From NCBI GenBank assembly GCA_943704525.1, contig CALSCQ010003123.1, forward strand, positions 1 through 14,222: a stretch of 14,222 nucleotides of DNA, written 5' to 3'. The notes beneath the pieces were generated by a model, which saw only the letters and a program-made list of their open reading frames with translations, ran no database searches and had not been told where the DNA came from. Shown here piece after piece: positions 1 to 8,918 of this stretch. Positions within the stretch are counted from its first letter, which is position 1. The number at the start of each line of letters is the position of its first letter. This stretch comes from Pigoraptor vietnamica (lineage: Eukaryota > Opisthokonta > Filasterea). A program made the translations under genes and the position numbers.

Positions 1-140
1 CTTCCTCCCTCCCTCCTTCCCTCCTTCCCTCCTTCACTTTCGCGGGCCAATATTCGAACGTGCACACACAACTTTTCAAGGGCAAAGTTCGTTACTTCGT
101 CCTTCCCTCCCTTCCCTCCTTCCCTCCTTCCCTCATTCGC
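1..140. repeat. CT-rich (pyrimidine) tracts inside a diverged ~105-bp tandem duplication
   Basis: Two runs of CCTTCC/CCCTCC repeats lie at 1-35 and about 101-135. Each is followed by a similar stretch: a TTCGC-type start, then GCACACACA (around 60 and 165), then a CTTTTC/CTCTTC-type segment and a GTTCG motif. The spacing between the two copies is about 105 bp, so this is one old tandem duplication with a pyrimidine microsatellite in each unit, continuing to about 205. The pyrimidine strand could form H-DNA, but that is inference. No gene is supported within it. Confidence 0.6.
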
Positions 141-157
141 TTTTCGCGTGCTCTTTT

Positions 158-367
158 CTAAAACATGCACACACATCTCTTCAATCGCATTGTTCGAAAC
201 TTTTCATGCGCAGTATCCACACTCTCCAAAGCACAATTGTTTCTTAGCCCACCTTGCGCTGTTCCCGGAATGAAGCTCGAGATGACCCCCCACAGCTCCT
301 CCGGAAGTGCCACTGCGGCCCCTCCGTTCCCTTGCGGGGCGCGCTGCGTGTGCGACCACGTCGGCAT
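158..367 (-). other. Weak minus-strand reading frame with an F-box-like motif
   Basis: The reverse strand is open for 69 codons from an ATG at 365-367. About residues 21-33 read LPEELWGVISSFI, which resembles the first helix of an F-box or a similar LP-E-L-WxxI motif. The rest (an NNCAL...HEKFRTM segment) would fit the following helices only loosely. No second exon, splice sites or upstream continuation were confirmed. It may be a gene fragment, part of a gene reading leftward out of the window, or chance. The rest of 205-920 shows no other coding candidate that I can support. Confidence 0.2.
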
Positions 368-920
368 GGTGACGAGAGTAGGCTGCGTCGGTATCCTTGT
401 GGGATCCCAAAGTCGCTTTTAAAAACAATTTCATTCTCAGCGCGTGCAGATTTTCAGTCGAGCCAGTTTCAAACTTTTGCGCCACAAAATTTACCGAGAT
501 CTCGCTCCTTTTCTGAAACGCCTTCCAGCGTGTTACTATGGGGACCGACGAGAAACAACGCACGCGATTGGACGGCGCACCTCAATTATTACCGCACACA
601 TTTCCATAGTCATTTCATACAAATTGGGATTTATTTTTGTGTCCGCTCCACTCGGCAGTGGTCACCCAGACACGCCTCAGGAATGTCGTCTCTCTTTCGC
701 AACAACAGCCGCGCGGGTTGACCCACGGCAGACGCACAATGCGCGCACTCGCCCCTCGGATGCGTAAAAAAGTGCTCGACGTGTATGTCACTCTGTGGCA
801 GTTGACTCTCTGGACTTGGCAGATTGCGATAGATTTGGGTTCCGCAACTCCCTTGTCGTTGATGGTCACGAGCGTGTGACGCGTGTTGGCGACAACCTGC
901 AGTACGCGGTCGTCGAAAAA

Positions 921-2728
921 ATGGCGGCCATTGTTGCGCCCACTGTGGGCACTTTGACGCCGCCTCGCGTTTCGTCGGGGAAGCGCACGGCATCGGCCGG
1001 TCGGTCGCGCTACCGTGTGATCGCGCCCACGTCGACCGTGGATGAGACGCTGTTTGGGACGCCGAAGCGGACCCGCGCGGCCCTCCAGACGACTGCTAGT
1101 GATGGCCCGTCTAGTGAGGGAAAGAAGAAAGCGGAAGACAAGATGATGCTTGTCAGCAAGGACCAGATTCGCCTGCTTCGCCTCCGAAAGTGAGTGCGCG
1201 CGCGTCATCCCTCCTCAAACGCGACTGCATCAACTAACACCACGTGTGTTCACCAGGGCAAACGCACGCCATGACCTCAACCCGCACAGCTCGACCGGTG
1301 CTATCGTGTTGGATCCCAACGAGTACGAGCGCCTCAAGGTGGGAAGTTACTTCGTGACGCACGTGCGTTGTGTATGACCGCAAACTTGCTCGTTTTGCCT
1401 AACGATGCCTATTGCGAATGCAGAAAACGGCGCTCGTCCTCGAAGACCGCACGGCCGAGCAGGAAGCCGAGCGCATCGCGACGTTTGAGGCGTCAGTCGC
1501 GCGGAAGAAGCGGATGGCGGAGCTCGACAAGGCTCGCAAGGAGCACGAGAAGTCCACCGACATGGAGAACATCGCGCGCGACGGCGACGAAATCCTGCTG
1601 GCGCGGGCGCAGCAGCTCTTGCAGGAGGAGGAGGACGAGATCAAGCACCTCAACGAGCTGATTCACAACGCGCGGTGCGTCGCCGTTCGCGACGTCCAGC
1701 TCACGCAGAAGGCCGTCATCGAGCAAGAGCGGACGGAAGAGCAGAAGCGGCTCGACGCCCTCATGGAACAGGAGCGCCTCCGCAAGGTGGCCGAAATTGA
1801 GGAGCGCGAGGCCAAGCAGCGCGAGGAACGACGCCGCGGCGCCGAAGTGCTGCGCGAGCAAATTCGCGAGCGTGAGATTGCGCGCCTGATGGAGGCCGAA
1901 ATCCGCGACCAGGAGACGCAGCAGGTGATATCGCGCATGGAGGAGCTCAAGCTCGAGGCGGAGGAGGAGCTGCGCCAGCGCCGTCTCAAGCGCGCGCAGA
2001 CGGCCAAGGAAATTCACGAGGCGAATGAGCGGCTCAAGAGGGAGCGGAAGGCGGACCTTGACCGCGAGAAGGAGCTCGAGGCTGCGATCGCGCGCTTCCA
2101 GACGGCGAAGGAGGACGCGCGGCGAAAGCAGCAGGAGGACCTTGAGCGCAGCCGACTGGCCCGCGAGAGCAAGGCGCGCCTCATCTACGAGGCGAACGCG
2201 CAGGTGCAGGACCGGCAGGTGGAGCGCGAGAACTTGCTGCAGAAACGCGCGCTGGAGGAGTACGAGCGCGAGTGGCGTCGCAAGGAGATTCGCCAGGCCG
2301 AGGAGCGCAAGCAGACGCACGAGATGATGCGGAAAACGCGAGAGGCGCAGCAGCGCGAGAAGATCCGGCAGGCCGCCATCCAGGCGGCACGTGACCGCGC
2401 CGAGTTCGACAAGCTCAATGACATCCACCGCGAGTTTGAGGCTGCCGAGCAACAGAAGCACCTCCAGGAGCAGGCCGCGCGCGCCCGCCTCGCCGCGCAG
2501 ATTCGCGAGCAGATTGACCAGCGGCGAACGCAGAGGGTCGAGGAGCGCCGCGAGTTCTTCGCAGAGGGCGATCGACTCGACAAGGAGAGGGAGGAGCGCG
2601 AGCGCAAGCTGGAGGAGATTCGCCGGAAGAAGCTCGAGGCGCTGCGCGAGACGGGCGTTCCCGCCAAGTACTGCGCCGACATTGAGCGACGATTGAGGCG
2701 GCCCAAGTTGCGCGTGTCTGAGAAGTGA
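921..2728 (+). CDS. CFAP45: CFAP45, cilia- and flagella-associated protein 45 (3 exons)
   Basis: Exons are 921-1189, 1257-1338 and 1424-2728; both introns (67 and 85 nt) are GT-AG and the phases agree (2, then 0), giving 551 aa, the same length as I recall for human CFAP45. CFAP45 is a microtubule inner protein of ciliary doublets, reported in the B-tubule lumen, and helps stabilise the axoneme. The N-terminus has an SRYRVIAPTSTVDETLFGT segment matching the conserved RYR...VDE-LFG motif of the family, then LVSKDQIRLL and a VLDPNEYERLK segment. Residues from about 120 on are an almost unbroken, highly charged Arg/Glu/Lys coiled coil, ending with the family signature LRETGVPAKYCADIERR. The start chosen is the ATG at 921 in context GAAAAAATGG; the frame is open upstream to 795 but those residues are not family-like. 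The family call is strong; only the first few dozen residues are uncertain. Confidence 0.95.
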
Positions 2729-3387
2729 TGCGCTTGCACTTGCGACCATCATGTTGCCGACAGTCTTTTCTGCGAGTCGCGTTGCGCTGCGTTGTCTTGC
2801 GCGTGTTTCGCTTTGCGTCTTCTCTTTCTTCCTTTTCGCGGCGGCTGTGTGTGAGTGAGTGTGTATGTGAGCGTGTGCATCTCCCGTTGGCCTCCCTCTG
2901 GCTGTTCCATGTATTTAAAGTCCAGTTTGCCAGATCCGTTCCACCTAGTTCAGCACTCCGCCGACATCCCTCACAAAAGATGGGCGTGTGGCACCCGCCT
3001 CTTTGGCGATTCCGAAGTCTCATCACTCGCAGTTCAGGCGCACGCGCGCGGGGCGAGTATGTCGGCCACTCCGTCACATGCCGACAAGTGCAGCACGCAC
3101 ACCCCCTCGAGCGCCCATACATCCATCAGATCGTCGCCACCGTTCTCAGGGCATCCACTCCTCGCGACGCCCCAACTGAGCGCTATTGACTACTATCTGG
3201 TGGCGTTCAGACGTTCAAATGTTCATGTGTTGCAATTAGAGGACGCTTTTAGAAACATAACACGAGTACGAGGGACGCCCGCCACCAAACTGGCTTGCGC
3301 CGACCTGTGTTGATGCATGATGTCGATTAGCACAGTCACACGCCCACAGCTCCCGCCACATCGTACTAATTTTACAATACAAGCAAG

Positions 3388-3390
<3 letters not shown>
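2729..3390. other. Intergenic spacer downstream of CFAP45
   Basis: This stretch follows the CFAP45 stop codon. Open frames cross 2725-3313 but their translations are Ser/Arg/His/Pro-rich without recognisable motifs, lack the codon bias of the neighbouring exons and overlap one another. I see no RNA gene. It presumably holds the CFAP45 3' UTR; no convincing polyadenylation signal can be assigned. Confidence 0.5.

Positions 3391-3433
<43 letters not shown>
3391..3433 (+). repeat. (GT)n microsatellite, about 21 units
   Basis: An uninterrupted GT dinucleotide run, followed by a short GCGCGACGCGCG palindromic interruption and more GT that leads directly into the 173-bp tandem repeat. It belongs to a set of long GT/CA tracts in this window (also 7196-7243 and 7903-7932). 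Confidence 0.95.
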
Positions 3434-3437
<4 letters not shown>

Positions 3438-3447
3438 ACGCGCGTGT

Positions 3448-3793
3448 GTGTGTGTGAGCCGTGTGAGTTCACTCATGTGGCCTGACTGTTTATTGAACAG
3501 AGTTCGTAATCTCGGCCTTTTTTCTTGCAGATTTCCAAATTAAAAGCCCTGTGACGTTGTGTTCACCACATCTGACTATTTATTGAACGAATTCTTAATT
3601 TGGCCATTTTTTACACATTTGTGTGTGTGAGCCGTGTGAGTTCACTCATGTGGCCTGACTGTTTATTGAACAGAGTTCGTAATCTCGGCCTTTTTTCTTG
3701 CAGATTTCCAAATTAAAAGCCCTGTGACGTTGTGTTCACCACATCTGACTATTTATTGAACGAATTCTTAATTTGGCCATTTTTTACACATTT
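3448..3793 (+). repeat. 173-bp tandem duplication with an internal older repeat
   Basis: Unit 1 is 3448-3620 and unit 2 is 3621-3793. They read as identical, each starting GTGTGTGTGAGCC and ending TTTTTTACACATTT. Within each unit a ~45-bp module occurs twice in diverged form: CTGACTGTTTATTGAACAGA then CGTAATCTCGGCC (from 3482 and 3655), and CTGACTATTTATTGAACGAA then TTAATTTGGCC (from 3572 and 3745). Four related modules are therefore spaced about 90 and 83 bp apart. It lies upstream of the nuclease-like/kinase gene. No open reading frame or transposon end is evident. Confidence 0.93.
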
Positions 3794-3938
3794 GCACATT
3801 AAAACGCCGTGATGCGAGTAGTCAAGACATGGACTGAACGACGAGCCGTTACACACTTCGGCTTTTGGACAAAACAACAAAAAAAAAAAAAGGCATCATT
3901 TTTCTTGAGCGCCGAAAACAAGAAACAGAACAGCAAAA

Positions 3939-6900
3939 ATGTTCAACGAGGGGCCGTCGTACTCCATCGTCCTCGATGGCGACCCGCGCTCGCTGGCCGA
4001 CGCCCTATTCGACCCCTTCAACCTTCCGCGCACCGTCGGCAACTTGTGCGGCATACTCGCCATGAAGGACGAAATCGTCGTGTCGCCGTTCGTGACAGTC
4101 GCGAAACGTGGCATTTCGGCTTTGCCGCGGCGTGCTGAGGCAACGGAGGAACTCGAAATAACTCACATATATCACCTTTGCTCGAGCGAAGAGAACGGTG
4201 GGTAATCGGACCTGCCGCACGACAGCCGGCCACTGACAATTTTGCTGAATTCGGTTATTTTCAGATGAGAACGCGATCACGAGTTCAAACGCAGAGAATG
4301 TCGACAACAACATGCTGGAAGCGTGCAAGCTCCTCGCTCTGAAGACGAAGAAGGAAAAGGGCGAGTGAGTGCCTAGTTTGTTACACGCGTTACACGTCAA
4401 TCCACGCCGTTGCAGCCAGTCACTGAAACCGGAGCCCTGCTTGTTATTTTCTGCTTTTTTGCAGGTGTTACGTGCGACGGACGTTGTACATGGCGCACCG
4501 CTACATTGTGAGGGCAGCCGTCTTCGCGGACGCGCCCGACGAGCAGCCTTTCCTGGCCGTCGTGGAGGCTGGCCGCGCCGCGTGCACACCGCCACAGTTG
4601 CCGCGACCTCAGCTCGACGACACTCTCGAAGCGGACATGAGGGCGTGCGGACACGTCGAACGGTGCAACCGTCTCAAAGCCATCCTCGACACCTACAAGG
4701 GCGAACCTTCAGGCTCGAACGTTGCGAGCGCAGATGCGATCGCGATGCTGCGGCGCGCGTACGAGCAAGCGGCCTGTCTGCTGGCGGAATTTCGCCACCA
4801 GCGTGATTCAACCACGAACGAATGTCGCCTCCACATGTTCTGGATGGGGCTCTTCCGGTCGTTTCTCGTCGCCGGCGGCGTCGACTGCGTCCTGGAGCCG
4901 CAGTGGAAGCTGAAATCCCTGCATGCGAATCTCCCGACGCGCTACACGGACTTTGTGGCGGTCTATTATAAGGGGACACACGCGCCTTTTTTCCTCTGCG
5001 AGGTCGCGCCGAACTCTCGCGGAGTTGGATACGATCACAAGGACATGAAGAAGCTGGCGTGCACGGCTCGCCTGTGCTTCGAGAGCCACCTCCACTGCCT
5101 CGCGAAGGCGCTGACCACGGAGGAGCTGTCGTCCATCCGCGTTTACGGCGCGCTTATGGCGGATCTCTCGGCCGAGATGGTCGTTTTTGTTCCGTACATT
5201 GAAGGCCACAACCAGTCGAAGGGGACGTTTGAGCGGGTGACGATTCTCTTTTACGAGCGCGCGCATTGGATCGAACTGTGGGACGACAGTTGGGAGACGC
5301 AGAAGCTCGATGCCGTGGCGATGTGGTGCGCCGAAATTGCCGCCATGGGACGGCGCCTCAAGGGCTTCTACCAAAAGGCACGCGCCGCAGGTTTGCTCGT
5401 GACGACGCCCCCGGTGTTCAAGCGGGCGGACGTCCCTGAGGGAGCGGACGATCACATGAGTGCATCGCCGTCCAAGTCCAAAGGTGCGCAGTCGCGTGCG
5501 GCCAATGGCGCGCTGCCGAAGGGGCCGGATGGAGGGGCCGGGCGGGGCGCGGGGGGGATGGAGCCAGGCGCGGGCGGTGCGGGCGGCGGTGCGGGCGGCG
5601 GTGCGGGCGGCGGTGCGGCCGGGGGTGACGGGCGGGCGGACGGTGCGGGCGGCAGCGCGGCCAAGGGTGCGGCCGGGGGTGACGGGCGCACGGGCGGGCG
5701 CGGTAGTGGCGCGGGGAGGACTGCCAAGAAGGGCGCCGAGGGGAGTGCGCGAAACAGGAACGGTGCGCAGACTGAGCAGAGGGAAGGCGGGAATCTCGGA
5801 CTGCATAAGCGCCCGGGGACAGCGGCGCGCGTGCCTTTTGCGCCGCTCGACGCCAACGCCATGAAGGGCCACCCGCGGCGCAGCGCCAAGTCCGCTAGCA
5901 GCCACGTGGGCGACGGGTCTTGCACGGCCGCGAATTTGAGTCGAATGGACTCGCTGCTGCGCGCGTGCTTGCGCGACGACGCGAACACTGTGCAGTTCGG
6001 TGCGCGAACAGTCTTCAAGGTATGTTGGGTGGCCAGTGTGTCGAGCACCGCAACGGTCGTTTTGTGTGGCGACACGCGAGTCGTCAATCACTCCCCTTGT
6101 TTTTCTCTTTTGCGCAGTCGAGCCACACGCAAGCGTGGCACGTTGCGGCTGCCACGGGCGGCAGTGGCTTGGATGCGGACGTCGCGGTGATAGTGAAGGC
6201 GAGCACGAGATTGCCATTCTGCTGCAGTTCGCGGGATGTCCGGCATTCGTGACGATGCTGGGTTACGTGCGGGATCCTGCGTGCGCGTCGCGTTACGCGT
6301 TTGCGACCCAGTGGCTGGACGACGAGAAGCCTACGTTGCAGGTTACGCCTGAAATGGTATGCATCGAGCGATGTAGTGCGGGACCGTCTGCTCGTGATGG
6401 CGCCACGTGTGTATGCTCGATGATGATTTGTCTGCGTGCAGGTTCTGTGCTACCTGCGGGACGCGCTCGTTGCGCTCGCCGAGCTGCACGCTGCGGGGTA
6501 CGTGCACCGCGACGTGAAGCCGGGGTGCATGCTCTTTGACTGGGCACTCAAGCGGTGGCGGATGATCGACTTTGATCTCGCCGCCCCTGTGGACGAGAAC
6601 GGCGTTGTGTTGGGCGATGGCGTCGGAACGACGGTGAGTGCTCGCACGTCCTTTTGCGCGCAGATACCTTGAGTCCGTCACATTGTGCGATGTTGTGTAT
6701 TGAATGTCTCCCACCCGCAACCACGCGTGCTGTATGTTGTGTGTTTTTGTGTGTTGTGTGTGTGCCCGCGATTGTTTTAGGGGTTCATGGCGCCAGAGAC
6801 GCTCGATCCCGAGAACGGGCACTGCTCGCCCGCGAGCGACCTCTACGGCCTCGGTATGACGGCGGACAGGCTGTATGGCGAAGCGATGGAGACGCAAACG

Positions 6901-7179
6901 GGAGAAGGCTGGGGAGCGGTTCGCGACCTCGTTCGCGTGATGCGCAGCGCCGACGCGCGGGAGCGTGGGACCGCAAGGGGCCTGCTGTTGGAGGTGAAGG
7001 CCGCTCTCGGGCGCCTTGGCAATGCGGCCGCGCCGTCGCTGCCTGCGTCCATGTTGGCGCGCGCCCCTGCCCGCAGGAAGGCGTATCTCGAGACGCAGGT
7101 GGCCAAGTTTGGAGGGCGCTGCCCGCGTCTCCTCTGGCGGTTGCGCGGCGAGCGCGGGTTTTTATCGGTCATCGCGTGA
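3939..7179 (+). CDS. PD-(D/E)XK nuclease-like plus protein kinase fusion, with a frame break in exon 4
   Basis: Exons are 3939-4197, 4265-4364, 4465-6019, 6118-6356, 6442-6633 and 6781-7179, all GT-AG, about 914 aa. I do not recognise the first 220 residues. Residues ~255-330 look like a PD-(D/E)XK nuclease fold: an RLHMFWMGLFRSFL helix, then Y-T-D282, then FFLCE299VAP, then HKDMKK at 311-316; alanine 301 sits where the usual ExK lysine would be, so activity is doubtful. Residues ~350-430 form a Gly/Ala-rich low-complexity linker. The C-terminal kinase has VAVIVK665 (beta-3 lysine), EHEIAIL (helix C), HRDVKPGCML at 740-749 (Cys in place of the metal-binding Asn), IDFDLA (DFD for DFG) and GTTGFMAPE. 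The DFD and FMA features resemble fungal FunK1-type kinases and kinases seen with Crinkler-type effectors; that relation is inference. Exon 4 needs one extra base near 6199 to join the K665 frame to the helix C frame. The start ATG lies in context CAAAAATG. Confidence 0.75.
5530..5720 (+). repeat. GC-rich minisatellite encoding a Gly/Ala-rich linker
   Basis: Within exon 3 of the nuclease-like/kinase gene, a 12-bp unit GCGGGCGGCGGT is repeated three times perfectly at 5579-5614 with degenerate copies on both sides. A longer motif beginning GCGGCCGGGGGTGACGGGCG occurs at 5615 and again at 5671. The repeat stays in frame and encodes GGAGGGAGGG-type sequence between the nuclease-like region and the kinase. 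Replication slippage should make its length variable. Confidence 0.85.
6180..6215 (+). other. Net one-base frame break inside the kinase domain
   Basis: Upstream, the frame set by the exon 3/exon 4 junction encodes GLDADVAVIVKA, with the lysine codon at 6196-6198. Downstream, EHEIAILLQFAGCPAF starts with the GAG at 6201, in a different frame that then agrees with all later exons. One inserted base (or two deleted) between about 6195 and 6205 would restore continuity. Without it the first frame stops at 6250-6252. It may be an assembly indel, a real inactivating mutation or an unusual decoding event. Confidence 0.8.
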
Positions 7180-7193
7180 CCGGCTGCGTATGC

Positions 7194-7244
<51 letters not shown>

Positions 7245-7644
7245 TTGTGCCGCGTGCTTTGTGCGCTTGTGTTGTTGTGCCGCCTACTAAAAAGTGAATT
7301 CCGTATCACCGGCTGGATGTCGGAATTGGGCTCGGTTCGTTGGCTGCGTTTGCCGGTGAGGATGAAGCGCAGACGTACTCCAGGCGACTGCTTGCGCGCG
7401 CATTTGCAGACAGCAGTGAAGCTTCTAATGTGAGTGCGAAGAACGGGCTACGTATTTCAGCCATACTAAGTCGGCTCACCCACAGGCGAGCACAGTACCC
7501 GCAACGTGACAGCACGAGCCTTCAAATCACAGCACCCATTCAACTTCATCCTAGCGCATCTGCGCTTCAGCAAAAAAAAAGGCAGACCCACGCGCCAACA
7601 GAACGCACGCAACCATTTTCATAACGCAAGAGCGACAGCGACCA
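7180..7644. other. Convergent 3' flanks between the kinase gene and QCR9
   Basis: This 465-bp spacer begins right after the kinase stop codon, contains a long (TG)n tract, and ends at the QCR9 stop codon on the other strand. An open frame at 7340-7624 (+) has no recognisable motif and ends in Gln/Thr/Ser-rich sequence. A short A run (CAAAAAAAAAGG) lies near 7570. It should hold both 3' UTRs; nothing else is supported. Confidence 0.5.
7196..7243 (+). repeat. (TG)n microsatellite, about 24 units
   Basis: Uninterrupted TG repeat starting 16 bp after the stop codon of the kinase gene, so probably transcribed as part of its 3' UTR. Confidence 0.95.
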
Positions 7645-7898
7645 CTATTCATCCTTTTTTGCCTCGATCTTGAGGTCCCTGAACAGCTTCTGCACGGCCG
7701 GACGACGAACGACAACAAGTAAGAAGGCTGACGATAAAGCCCACGAAAAGTGCTCACGCTGCAATCGCACAAATGCAGCACCACCCATATTCTCTTACTA
7801 TTCAATCGTAAACTCGTGCTAGAAAGTCTTCCAAAACCTCGAGATTACGATTGTGATCACAGTATATAAGGCCATAGACTCAAACACATAAGTGTGCC

Positions 7899-7934
<36 letters not shown>

Positions 7935-8093
7935 GAAGCATGGCACACGCACCCCCTTGTTGAGATCGAAGAAGAGGTTGTCAAAAAAGTGGTCGAAGGA
8001 CTTTTCAAAGTAGAGCGAGCCAACGAGGATGCCGGCGACCATCACCGAGTTGCGCTTGAGCACCGACCGGTAGAGAAAGTTGCCCACCGTCAT
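7645..8093 (-). CDS. QCR9: QCR9, cytochrome bc1 complex subunit 9 (2 exons)
   Basis: On the minus strand, exon 1 is 8093-7953 and exon 2 is 7689-7645, with a 263-nt GT-AG intron in phase 0, giving 61 aa. QCR9 (UQCR10 in animals) is a small single-pass inner-membrane subunit of respiratory complex III next to cytochrome c1 and the Rieske protein. The sequence has the family layout: a basic amphipathic start (NFLYRSVLKRNSV), a membrane helix (VMVAGILVGSLYFEKSFD, with the conserved F-E-x-x-F-D), then NKG, and after the junction KLFRDLK matching the family's GKLWKD/GKLWKH motif. The last 14 residues come from the 45-nt exon, which a simple ORF search would miss; the unspliced frame runs instead into a translated GT repeat. 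Length matches the family (about 60-66 aa). The start codon context is GCGAAAATGAC. Confidence 0.93.
7903..7932. repeat. (CA)n microsatellite inside the QCR9 intron
   Basis: Fifteen CA units on the plus strand, read as (GT)n in the QCR9 transcript about 20 nt downstream of the 5' splice site (GTGCGT at 7952-7947). Intronic GT repeats near donors can affect splicing in other systems; no effect can be shown here. Confidence 0.95.
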
Positions 8094-8918
8094 TTTCGCG
8101 AGCTATTGCAGAGAGACATAAGCACAACGGTCAGCTGTGCTTGTTCAGAGACGAACATGTTTTAGGGAGATTCAAATAAAGGCGACTTTTGAGTGTTCGT
8201 GGAAACGTTGTTTGCGTAAATGTTGGTTCGCAACTATTCACACGTATTCGCCTCCTGGCGTGCAAGATTCTCAACGTGTGTGTCGCAACGTGAGCTGCGT
8301 TGTGTGCTTCCCTAAACACGCGCACGCGCATGCACGGCATCACGACAGACACAAACTACCAAGTACTAACACAGTTTCCACACAAGCAAACAAGTGCCAA
8401 GAGTCAGACACTGGCAGCCCACCTGCTTCCGCACACAGATGCGCCCAGTCCCCAACAGCTGCGTGCTGTGCTTGCGCGAAGGCTCTCTTTTGAGCTCGAA
8501 GGGAACGCAGTGAGAGAGATGATGCGATGGTGCGTGCGATTTGTTTTGAAATTATGCAGATTTCCATACAATTCTGATAGTGAAATGTGCTGTAAAATAA
8601 ATCAAGGGCCAATATCTCCATATGTGGATTAGTATTATTGCGACTGCCTATATTAGTCTATTTACCATAGCAATTCTTTATAAAAAGCAATCATGCGGCA
8701 TTTTCTACCATATGTCTCCTTTTATAGCGATTTTGCGACGTCGTCTCGAAAAACAAAGTCCTCCCTCCGCACTCAACTCCACACAGACATCTCTTCTCGA
8801 CATCATTCAGTGTGCTCATCTTCCCAGCGACGGGCGCGCTTTCTGCTACTTACACTGCCGTCGTGGTCTTTTGGGCGTGCGATTTCAATTGCAACGTGGA
8901 CTGCGCCAAGGGGACATC
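8094..8918. promoter_or_regulatory. Divergent upstream region shared by QCR9 and MICU1
   Basis: The two start codons face away from each other across 825 bp. The spacer contains an AT-rich island (about 8540-8735) in otherwise GC-rich DNA. A TATA-like TTTATAAAAAG lies at 8677-8687 (+), about 230 bp before the MICU1 ATG. The frame that includes the MICU1 start is open back to an ATG at 8622, but the intervening sequence is not family-like. No RNA gene seen. Promoter assignment is inference from position and composition. Confidence 0.35.
8540..8735. other. AT-rich island in GC-rich DNA
   Basis: This ~200-bp block, with runs such as TTTGAAATTATG, ATAAATCAA and TAGTATTATTGCG, is clearly richer in A+T than the rest of the window. 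From 8622 it can be read as a short hydrophobic frame (MWISIIATAYISLFTIAILY), which hints at an organelle-derived or otherwise foreign insert. It could equally be a promoter region. It is too short to name a source. Confidence 0.4.

Noticed and set aside
391-398. GTATCCTT, a perfect U12-type 5' splice site
   Set aside because: No TTCCTTRAC branch site, acceptor or coding exon can be paired with it; an 8-mer match alone is not evidence.
1493-2752. 419-codon minus-strand open frame rich in Leu and Ala
   Set aside because: It is antisense to the CFAP45 coiled coil; GC-rich third positions on the plus strand remove minus-strand stops. Its Leu-rich composition is the mirror of Glu/Lys/Arg codons.
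2725-3313. Overlapping open frames after CFAP45
   Set aside because: No motif, no splice-consistent partner, composition unlike the neighbouring exons.
3448-3793. The 173-bp direct repeats as LTRs or a transposon
   Set aside because: The copies are directly adjacent with nothing between them, lack terminal inverted dinucleotides and show no target-site duplication.
4808-6217. 469-codon minus-strand open frame
   Set aside because: Antisense to the nuclease-like/kinase exon 3; Pro/Ala/Arg-rich through the minisatellite and without any family motif.
7340-7624. 94-codon plus-strand open frame between the kinase gene and QCR9
   Set aside because: No recognisable domain, ends in low-complexity sequence, and lies where both 3' UTRs are expected.
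8137-8493. Open frames in the QCR9-MICU1 spacer
   Set aside because: His/Cys/Arg-rich translations without motifs or the coding bias seen in the real exons.
8622-8918. In-frame upstream ATG that would extend MICU1 by 99 residues
   Set aside because: The extension covers the AT-rich island and is not MICU-like, while the ATG at 8919 begins a typical basic mitochondrial presequence.
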